From UBA7672 sp031419455 (GTDB taxonomy: Bacteria > Pseudomonadota > Alphaproteobacteria > Caulobacterales > Hyphomonadaceae), in NCBI GenBank assembly GCA_031419455.1, contig JANOKS010000005.1, forward strand, positions 1-64,000: DNA of 64,000 bases. The letters are read 5' to 3'. Below, in pieces: positions 57,818 through 64,000 of this stretch. A program made the translations under genes and the position numbers. Positions within the stretch are counted from its first letter, which is position 1. Each line of letters starts with the position of its first letter. The notes beneath the pieces are model-generated. The model did not search any database and was not told the DNA's origin. It saw nothing but the letters and a program-made list of their open reading frames with translations.

Positions 57818-57954
57818 GCGCGCATTCTACGGCAGGATTTGTCGTGGGGGACGCCCATGTCCGGGATCGGCCGGTTTTGTCCGTGCAAGTCGTTGAGATT
57901 GCTGGATTCGGGGTGGAATTTGGGCGTGCAGAATCGGCTGGTTTGGGGGGGCCA

Positions 57955-58145
57955 TTTCCTCCTCCGCGCGAAGCGCGGGGGAGGTGGCGCGCGCAGCGCG
58001 ACGGAGGGGGCAGCCGCAGAAGGAAGATAGCGATCGTGATGGTGCGCGTTTTACTGCCCATCATCTGACGGCAGTGGCTGCCCCCTCCGTCTCGCTCCCA
58101 AGAGGTCGCGATCCACCTCCCCCGCGCTTCGCGCGGAGGAGGAAA
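57955..58145. repeat. Family C palindromic repeat, large copy
   Basis: TTTCCTCCTCCGCGCGAAGC at the left is mirrored by GCTTCGCGCGGAGGAGGAAA at the right. Inside, GGGGGAGGTGG...GACGGAGGGGGCAGCC faces GGCTGCCCCCTCCGTC...CCACCTCCCCC. The loop is about 60 bases. It is the complete form of the repeat seen around the DUF559 gene and accounts for most of the gene-free stretch 57818-58154. It ends ten bases before the serine-hydrolase stop. Confidence 0.88.
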
Positions 58146-58154
58146 GAGTCCCGG

Positions 58155-59576
58155 CTACTTCTCCGGATCGACCAGCGCCTGGTAGGTCAGCGTGCGGGCC
58201 ATTGTGCCGAGGTCGTCGCCGCCGGTGCCGCCCATGCGCTGGATCATGCCGACGAAGATGAGGTCGTTGGTGGGATCGACCCAGAACCAGGTGCCGGCGG
58301 CGCCGCCCCAGCTGATCGAGCCGTCGCCCTGCAGGGAGCCCTGCGCGCGCGCATCCGTGGCGACCTGGAAATCGAGGCCGAAGCCGACCGCTTCGTTGAA
58401 GCGCGCGACGCTGGTGCCGTTGGAATTCACCAGCACGTTTTTCGGGATGACGTTGGTGCCCATCAGCTCGACCGTGGCGGGGGCGAGGACGCGGACGCCG
58501 TCGAGCTGGCCGCCGTTGGCCAGCATCTGGCTGAAGCGGGCATAGTCCATCGTGGTGGAGACGAGGCCGCCGCCGCCGGATTCGTTGGTGGGCGGCTTGG
58601 TGTAGTCGGGCATGTCGACGCCGAAGAGTTGTTTGGCTTCGATGATCCTCCCGAGATCGCGGTCGAAGGCGTAGACGGCGGCGAGGCGGCTGGCTTTCTC
58701 GGGCCCGGTGAAGAAGGCGGTGTCGGGCATTTTCAGCGGAGCGAAGATGCGGCTCTGCATGAACTGGCCGAGCGTCTGGCCCGAAAGCTTCTCGATGATG
58801 TAGCCCTGGATATCGACGGAGGAGGAGTAGGACCAGTCGGCGCCGGGCTGGAACATCAGCGGGATCTGCGCGGTGCGGTTGATCATCTCCTGCAGGTTCG
58901 GCGCGGAGAGGACGGCCTTCTCGCGGTAGAGCTTGTCGACGGGGTGTTCTTCCGCGAGGCCGTAACCGAAGCCGGCGGTGTGGGACATGATCTCGCGCAT
59001 GGTGGGCGGGCGCTTCATGTCCTCGAGCACCATCTTGCCGTCCTTGCTGAAGGACTTCACGACGCGGAGGGTCTTGAACTCGGGGATGTAGCGCGTGACG
59101 GGATCGTCGAGACGCCATTTGCCTTCCTCGAACAGGATCATCATGGCGACGCCGGTGACGGGCTTGGTCATCGAGTAGATGCGGAAGATCGAGTCCTGTG
59201 TGAGGGGCGCGCCGGTTTCGAGATTGGCCTTGCCGTAGGTTTTCTGACTGACGATCTGGCCGTGGCGCGCGAGCAGCGTGGTCATGCCGGCGACGCGGCC
59301 GGAGGTGACGACGCTTTCCATATAGGCGTCGAGACGGGCGAGGCGGGCGGGGTCGAAGCCGGCGGCTTCTGGCGTGATGGTGGTGGAGAGGTTGCGCGGG
59401 GCGGCGGGTCTGGCGATGAAGCCGATCCGCATGTCCGAGTCTGTGGGGCCGGCCTGGGCGGCGTTGTCGAGGCGGATGACCTGGACCTCGCGGCGGACCT
59501 CTGTCGGCGGCGCGCTGGTGCAGGCGGCAAGAAGGACGGCGGCCAGGGCGGCGGCCGAAGAGGCGCGGCGAAGCAT
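58155..59576 (-). CDS. Beta-lactamase-family serine hydrolase lipoprotein
   Basis: From ATG 59576 the product has 473 aa. The lipobox is LLAAC (Cys 19), and a spacer leads to the catalytic domain at about residue 70. Motifs: SMTK in FRIYSMTKPVTGVA, YSS in ADWSYSSSVDIQGY and WGGAAGTWFWVDP as the third motif region in place of HxG. This layout matches esterases of the EstB/LovD-like class C group. The substrate is unknown. It is the third such hydrolase in the window and is divergent from nrdB. Confidence 0.88.
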   Translation of the reverse strand: MLRRASSAAALAAVLLAACTSAPPTEVRREVQVIRLDNAAQAGPTDSDMRIGFIARPAAPRNLSTTITPEAAGFDPARLARLDAYMESVVTSGRVAGMTTLLARHGQIVSQKTYGKANLETGAPLTQDSIFRIYSMTKPVTGVAMMILFEEGKWRLDDPVTRYIPEFKTLRVVKSFSKDGKMVLEDMKRPPTMREIMSHTAGFGYGLAEEHPVDKLYREKAVLSAPNLQEMINRTAQIPLMFQPGADWSYSSSVDIQGYIIEKLSGQTLGQFMQSRIFAPLKMPDTAFFTGPEKASRLAAVYAFDRDLGRIIEAKQLFGVDMPDYTKPPTNESGGGGLVSTTMDYARFSQMLANGGQLDGVRVLAPATVELMGTNVIPKNVLVNSNGTSVARFNEAVGFGLDFQVATDARAQGSLQGDGSISWGGAAGTWFWVDPTNDLIFVGMIQRMGGTGGDDLGTMARTLTYQALVDPEK

Positions 59577-59674
59577 GATGGTCTCTCCCACTGGCGGCGT
59601 CTGCTGCGCCGTCCCGGTATCGAGCTTTGCGCGGAGGGAAGGTGATGGGCAAGAGCGTTCGGAGGACTTGGGCT

Positions 59675-59786
59675 TGTCATTCCGGGCGAAGCGAAGCTGA
59701 GACCCGGAACCCAAGGGCGGCGGGCGCCGGCGCTTACCGCCCCTGGGTTCCGGCTCTTCGCCCTTCGGGCTGCGGCCGGAATGACA
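59675..59786. repeat. Palindromic intergenic repeat, family A
   Basis: TGTCATTCCGGGC at 59675 is mirrored by CCGGAATGACA ending at 59786, with GAACCCAAGGGCGG facing CCGCCCCTGGGTTC inside. It lies in the gene-free stretch 59577-60001 between a serine hydrolase and nrdB. The remainder of that stretch holds the nrdB promoter region. Confidence 0.83.
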
Positions 59787-59921
59787 GTGAAGAGGGGCCA
59801 GGGTGTCGGAGCCCTCCGCGACCATTTCGTTGTGGATGTTGCTGGCAGGGGGACTGGCGGGTTGAAATGGTTGTGGGAGACTCGCCCGGCTGGCGATGAG
59901 TCAAGGAATAATTAACCTTTT

Positions 59922-59969
59922 CATCAAGGTATAGTGGTTGCGAGGGGAGAGGCCTCCTAGATATGGTGG
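59922..59969 (+). promoter_or_regulatory. NrdR-box-like sites upstream of nrdB
   Basis: CTCCTAGATATGGTGG (59954-59969) matches the complement of the nrdA box at 11 of 16 positions, including CTAGATAT and GTG. CATCAAGGTATAGTGG (59922-59937) carries a good right half-site and begins 32 bases earlier. Paired boxes with this spacing are typical of NrdR control. They end 32 bases before the nrdB start. Confidence 0.55.
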
Positions 59970-60001
59970 CTGCCCCTGACCGGGGATGAGCGGAGATTCT
60001 G

Positions 60002-61063
60002 ATGACGGATGCGGGCAAAAGCGCAGGGATTTCAACCGCTGGCGAGGCCATTCTGGCGCGCGCGGGGCTGCTGACGCCGTCGCACTCCTACAAGCCGTTC
60101 CGCTATCCGTGGGCCTACGACTTCTGGAAGCGGCAGCAGCAGATCCACTGGATGCCCGAGGAAGTGCCGCTGGGTGAGGACTGCAAGGACTGGGCGGCCA
60201 AGCTCAACGACCAGGAACGCAACCTGCTGACCCAGATCTTCCGCTTCTTCACCCAGTCGGACGTGGAAGTGAACGACAACTACATGGAGCGGTACGCGCG
60301 CGTTTTCCGTCCCACCGAGATCAAGATGATGCTGGCCTCGTTCTCCAACATGGAGACGATCCACATTGCCGCCTATGCGCTGCTGCTGGAAACGATCGGG
60401 ATGCCGGATTCGGAATTCTCGGCGTTCAACCAGTACAAGGAGATGCGCGACAAGCATGACTTCATGCAGAAGTTCGGCGTCGAGACGGATGCGGACATTT
60501 TGCGGACGGTCGCAATGTTCGGCGCCTTCACCGAGGGGCTGCAGCTGTTTGCATCCTTCGCGATGCTGATGAACTTCCCGCGCTTCAACAAGATGAAGGG
60601 CATGGGGCAGATCGTGTCGTGGTCGGTGCGGGATGAGTCGCTGCACTGCGAGGGCATGATCCGCGTCTTCCACACGCTGGCGGCCGAGACGGGCGCGCTG
60701 ACCGACGAGGTGAAGAGCGACATCATCGAGTGCTGCCGCACGGTCGTGACGATGGAGGACGCCTTCATCGATCTTGCCTTTTCGATGGGGCCGGTGCAGG
60801 GCATGACCGCGCAGGACATCAAGAACTACATCCGCTACATCGCCGACTGGCGCCTCGGGCAGCTGAAACTGCCGGCGATCTATGGCGTGAAGGAACACCC
60901 GATCCCGTGGCTGTCGGAAATCCTCAACGGGGTCGAGCACGCCAACTTCTTCGAGCAGCGCGCAACGGAATATTCCAAGGGCGCAACGGGCGGCGACTGG
61001 CATGGCGCCGAGGGCGTGTGGGGCCAGTTCGACAAGATGAAGAAGCAGGTGGCGGCGGAGTAG
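60002..61063 (+). CDS. nrdB: Class Ia ribonucleotide reductase, small subunit
   Basis: A 353-aa diiron protein. The iron ligands and radical tyrosine lie in SNMETIHIAAYALLLETIG, where the METIH-x3-Y spacing equals E. coli E115, H118 and Y122. QSDVEVNDNY supplies the first aspartate, and SWSVRDESLHCEGM the later glutamate and histidine. The N-terminus YKPFRYPWAYDFWKRQQQIHWMPEEVPLGED is typical. It should pair with the NrdA at 53148. There is no ATP-cone on this subunit either. Its own NrdR-like boxes imply separate but parallel regulation. Confidence 0.95.
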   Translation: MTDAGKSAGISTAGEAILARAGLLTPSHSYKPFRYPWAYDFWKRQQQIHWMPEEVPLGEDCKDWAAKLNDQERNLLTQIFRFFTQSDVEVNDNYMERYARVFRPTEIKMMLASFSNMETIHIAAYALLLETIGMPDSEFSAFNQYKEMRDKHDFMQKFGVETDADILRTVAMFGAFTEGLQLFASFAMLMNFPRFNKMKGMGQIVSWSVRDESLHCEGMIRVFHTLAAETGALTDEVKSDIIECCRTVVTMEDAFIDLAFSMGPVQGMTAQDIKNYIRYIADWRLGQLKLPAIYGVKEHPIPWLSEILNGVEHANFFEQRATEYSKGATGGDWHGAEGVWGQFDKMKKQVAAE

Positions 61064-61095
61064 GGTTAACCAAACTCCCTTCGCTTTCTGCCGCC

Positions 61096-61219
61096 GCTCA
61101 TCCCGGCGAAGGCCGGGATCCAGGGCCGACACAAAAGCTTGTGCCGTCTTCGGGCTGCAGCCCCAACTCCGTGCAAGGAGCATAACCGTTCCTGGATCCC
61201 GGCCTTCGCCGGGATGAGC
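61096..61219. repeat. Perfect 29-bp inverted repeat, family D
   Basis: 61096-61124 and 61191-61219 are exact complements (core CATCCCGGCGAAGGCCGGGA). Each arm contains its own small palindrome, and CACAAAAGCTTGTG lies in the loop. It follows nrdB by 33 bases and may end its transcript. The remaining 61220-61395 holds no supported gene and should contain the promoter for the next gene. Confidence 0.9.
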
Positions 61220-61395
61220 GGGGATCGGGCAGCGAAGCGGATATGGATCGCCCCCTGCGCGAACCTGCTGGGCGGCTTGGAACATGCATGGTTTTCAGGG
61301 ATTAACGGGGGTCGCCATATTCCCTGGCGGCTTGAACCCTATATGAAACGCGGTGCGCTAATCAGAGCGCCAGCATCCTGAGCAGGAACAGCCCG

Positions 61396-61698
61396 ATGTC
61401 CACACCATCCAGCACCGGTAACGGAACACCCGGCAAGACAGATTTCGACACGCTGAAAAGCGACATGAAGGCGCTGCGCGAGGATCTCGCCACGCTGCTG
61501 AAAGACACCGGCGCGTTCGCCGCTTCGCAGGCAAAGGTCGCGGGCGAAAAAGGCCGCGCGCTGGCCGAGGACGCCGGCGAGAAGGCCGTCGAGTATCGCG
61601 AAGCCGTGGCCGACAAGGTGCGCGAGCATCCGCTGGCCGCGATCGGCATCGCACTGGCGGCGGGCTATGTGCTCGCCTCGATGTCGCGCCGCAGCTAG
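61396..61698 (+). CDS. DUF883/ElaB-YqjD-like small membrane protein
   Basis: A 100-aa protein. Residues 15-75 are amphipathic helix (FDTLKSDMKALREDLATLLKD...AAGEKGRALAEDAGEKAVEYREAVADKVREHP). The C-terminus is a membrane helix, PLAAIGIALAAGYVLASMSRRS. This is the layout of ElaB/YqjD proteins, C-tail anchored inner-membrane proteins some of which bind ribosomes in stationary phase. It is followed after 20 bases by another membrane-protein gene, probably the same operon. Confidence 0.82.
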   Translation: MSTPSSTGNGTPGKTDFDTLKSDMKALREDLATLLKDTGAFAASQAKVAGEKGRALAEDAGEKAVEYREAVADKVREHPLAAIGIALAAGYVLASMSRRS

Positions 61699-61718
61699 GG
61701 GAGGCCCAGGGGGCGCAC

Positions 61719-62156
61719 GTGTTCAACGCATTCTTCGACCGCGCAATGGATCTGGCGATCGCCGCGGTCGTCGGATTCGTGCTGGCGATCGTCGGCGTGG
61801 CGGTGCTGGCCGTTGCGGCGGCCTGGCAGCTCTCGCTCTGGATGCCGTGGCCGGCGGCGCTGGCCGTCACCGGCGTCGGCGTGCTGGCGATTGCGGCGAT
61901 CTCGTTGTGGATCGGCACGGCCAAGAAGAAGAAGCCGGAGCCCGAGCCTGAAGAGCAGATGTCGGATGCCGATCCGGTGTCGATGGTGCTCGGACTGATG
62001 GAGCTCCCCGTCGAGGTGGTGAAGAAGATCGTGATGGAGAAGCCGATCGCGTCGATCGCGCTGATCTCCAGCGTCGGCCTGCTGATCGCACGCAAGCCGG
62101 AAGTGGCGCTGAGGTTGTTCGACAGGCTGGTGGGATCGTTCGGGCCGAAGGTTTAG
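61719..62156 (+). CDS. Membrane protein downstream of the ElaB-like gene
   Basis: A 145-aa protein from GTG 61719. Two adjacent membrane helices lie at about 10-34 and 41-63, followed by a charged stretch KKKKPEPEPEEQ. The C-terminal half (MVLGLMELPVEVVKKIVMEKPIASIALISSVGLLIARKPE) has a third hydrophobic segment. The ElaB-like plus two-helix pair resembles the yqjD-yqjE arrangement, but the sequence is not close enough to name. The function is unknown. Confidence 0.75.
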   Translation: MFNAFFDRAMDLAIAAVVGFVLAIVGVAVLAVAAAWQLSLWMPWPAALAVTGVGVLAIAAISLWIGTAKKKKPEPEPEEQMSDADPVSMVLGLMELPVEVVKKIVMEKPIASIALISSVGLLIARKPEVALRLFDRLVGSFGPKV

Positions 62157-62289
62157 GGACGCGTCCTTTCTTCGCCAGTACTGGGCGTTATCTTATAGCG
62201 CATGCCAATCGTCGACGCCTGCGTGCGTTAACTGATCCAGAGTCTTTTTCTCGCAGGATTCCCCTCGCTTAGCGCCATGGGAGTCTCGT

Positions 62290-64000
62290 ATGCGCCCGCC
62301 ACGTTTCACCTACCCACGGACAATGTTTGCAACGGTGACCGCGCTGGCGACGGTGTTCGGCGCGTTGCCGGCATTCGCGCAGGAGCATGATGAGCACGAG
62401 GAGGAAGAGGACGTCATCGTTGTGCAGGCGACGCGGTCGGGACAGCGCGTGCAGGACGAGCCGATCCGCGTCGAGGTGATCGTGCGAGAGGAAATCGAAG
62501 AAAAACTTCTGATGACGCCCGGCAATATCTCGATGCTTGTCGCGGAGACGGGCGGGGTCCGGGTTCAGACGACTTCGCCCGCGCTTGGAGCCGCGAACAT
62601 TCGCATGCAGGGCATGAGCGGGCGTTACACGCAGCTGCTGGCGGACGGTCTGCCGCTGTATGGCGGACAGACGTCGTCGATCGGACTGATGCAGATTCCG
62701 CCGACCGATCTCGGGCAGGTGGAAATCATCAAGGGCAGCGCATCGGCGCTGTACGGGCCTTCCGCGCTGGGCGGAGTGATCAATCTTGTCTCGCGCCGGC
62801 CGGACGACGAGGCCGTGAACGAGCTGCTGCTCAACGCGACGACGCGGGAGGGGCAGGATGTGACGGCGTATCATGCGGCGCCGATTTCCGATGACTGGAG
62901 CTATTCGGTGGTGGGCGGGCTGCACAGTCAGACCGAGCAGGACCGCGACGCGGATGGCTGGATCGACATGCCGGGCTTTGACCGCTGGACTTTGCGGCCG
63001 CGCCTGTTCTGGGAGAACGCGGAGGGGGCGAGCGCGCTGTTCACGCTCGGCGCGATGCAGGAGGATCGCGTCGGCGGGACGCTGGCAGGGCGGACTGTGC
63101 CGGATGGTTCGGCGTTTCCCAACACGCAGGACAGCAAACGGCTCGACGCCGGTCTGGTGAGTGCGTTTCCTGTGACGGCGAACAGCACGCTGCATATTCG
63201 CGCGTCCGGCATGACGCTGGACAACGGGCATGTGTTCGGCAGCGTGAGGGAAGACGACACGCACGAGACGGCTTTCGGGGAGGTGTCTTACTCCATGGAC
63301 CTCGATACGACGCTGGTGCTGGTCGGCGCGGCGTACCAGGCGGACAGCTTTGCGACGGAGGCCTTCCCGGTCTTCGACTATGAATACGAGACGCCGGGAC
63401 TGTTCGCGCAGGTAGAGCAGGAGATCGGCGACGAGGTGACGCTGGCGGCCAGCGCGCGGTGGGACGATCACAACGTGTTCGGCGATCATTTCAGCCCGCG
63501 GCTGTCGGCGCTGTATCGCCCGGGGCCGTGGCGGATTCGCGCTTCGCTTGGCGAGGGGTTTTATGCGCCGACTCCCTTTGTCGACGAGATCGAGGCGGCG
63601 GGCCTTTCGCAACTGGAGCCGCTGAGCGGACTGCGGGCGGAGACGGCGCGGACGGGGTCAGTCGATGTAGGTTACGCGGAAGGCCCGTTCGAGGCGAGCG
63701 TGACCCTGTTCGGGTCGGATATCGAGGATGCGGTGCAGCTGTTCGAGGTGGATGCTGACACCGTGCGTCTGGTCAATGCGACAAGCGTGACGCGGACGCG
63801 GGGGGCTGAGTTGCTGCTGCGCTATCGCTGGGACGCGTTCACGGTGACGGGGAGCTATGTGCAGGTTGACGCCACTGAGCCCGATCCGCAGACGGGCGTG
63901 CAGCGCGCGATACCGCTGACGCCGTACCACACGGCGGGCTTCGTCGCGATGTGGGAGGAGCATGGTGTCGGGCGCATCGGATTCGAGATGTACTATACGG
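62290..64000 (+). CDS. TonB-dependent receptor (3' end beyond the window)
   Basis: An ATG at 62290 opens a frame that is uninterrupted to the last base (570 codons). The signal peptide ends ALPAFAQ, followed by an acidic His-containing segment EHDEHEEEEDVIVVQATR that includes the TonB-box region. The plug domain has IRMQGMSGRYTQLLADGLPLYGGQ and GQVEIIKGSASALYGPSALGGVINLVSRRP, the standard receptor signatures. Barrel strands follow to the window edge. The HDEH cluster may bind metal. The ligand cannot be assigned. Confidence 0.92.
   Translation, partial: MRPPRFTYPRTMFATVTALATVFGALPAFAQEHDEHEEEEDVIVVQATRSGQRVQDEPIRVEVIVREEIEEKLLMTPGNISMLVAETGGVRVQTTSPALGAANIRMQGMSGRYTQLLADGLPLYGGQTSSIGLMQIPPTDLGQVEIIKGSASALYGPSALGGVINLVSRRPDDEAVNELLLNATTREGQDVTAYHAAPISDDWSYSVVGGLHSQTEQDRDADGWIDMPGFDRWTLRPRLFWENAEGASALFTLGAMQEDRVGGTLAGRTVPDGSAFPNTQDSKRLDAGLVSAFPVTANSTLHIRASGMTLDNGHVFGSVREDDTHETAFGEVSYSMDLDTTLVLVGAAYQADSFATEAFPVFDYEYETPGLFAQVEQEIGDEVTLAASARWDDHNVFGDHFSPRLSALYRPGPWRIRASLGEGFYAPTPFVDEIEAAGLSQLEPLSGLRAETARTGSVDVGYAEGPFEASVTLFGSDIEDAVQLFEVDADTVRLVNATSVTRTRGAELLLRYRWDAFTVTGSYVQVDATEPDPQTGVQRAIPLTPYHTAGFVAMWEEHGVGRIGFEMYYT

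Overview
The window is a GC-rich chromosomal segment of an alphaproteobacterium. Three things support this: the order rnd-lptC-lptA-lptB-rpoN-hpf-ptsN, a CP4-like class II EPSP synthase followed by cmk, and a CsgH-type curli chaperone. Entner-Doudoroff enzymes, a tryptophan dioxygenase, two TonB-dependent receptors and three beta-lactamase-fold serine hydrolases suggest an aerobic heterotroph, perhaps a Hyphomonadaceae or Caulobacterales relative; that placement is inference. No rRNA genes, CRISPR arrays or intact prophage were seen.

Layout. 1-5.9 kb is accessory: a 53-aa ORF, a complete IS66-family element (530-3437) with recognisable ends and an almost perfect 8-bp target duplication, then an orphan VirD2/DUF3363-type relaxase and an AT-richer junction. 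5.9-11.7 kb is the LPS-transport and sigma-54 block, followed by tRNA-Ala. 12-14.5 kb holds a FYDLN acidic protein, aroA and cmk. 14.6-20 kb holds two serine hydrolases around argD-argF. 20-22.3 kb is a probable light-response locus: an SDR-folE-BLUF operon diverging from a DUF2256 gene. 22.4-29.8 kb carries hslO, a PepSY protein plus TonB receptor, apaG, a YceI protein and metZ. 30-32.5 kb carries a GST, a two-domain dcd and a membrane protein.

32.5-42.7 kb contains the Entner-Doudoroff genes in two same-strand pairs (zwf-pgl and edd-eda). Between them lie an esterase, kynA-kynU and a curli-like cluster (three curlin-repeat proteins and a CsgH-like chaperone). 42.9-52.8 kb has tRNA-Gly, marR-msrC, lipoproteins (one cystatin-like), a frameshifted PqaA-family gene, a Spinster-like MFS transporter, ettA and a GFA protein. 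53-61 kb holds nrdA and nrdB, five kb apart, both with NrdR-box-like sites. Between them are an unknown secreted protein, a DUF559 nuclease gene bracketed by inverted repeats, an unknown conserved protein and a third serine hydrolase. The window ends with two small membrane proteins and a TonB-dependent receptor cut by the edge.

Several unrelated families of palindromic intergenic repeats occur at gene boundaries. The strongest leads are the BLUF/folE/SDR/DUF2256 locus, the curli-like cluster with two cysteine-bearing curlins, the repeat-bracketed DUF559 gene and the single-base break in the PqaA-family gene.
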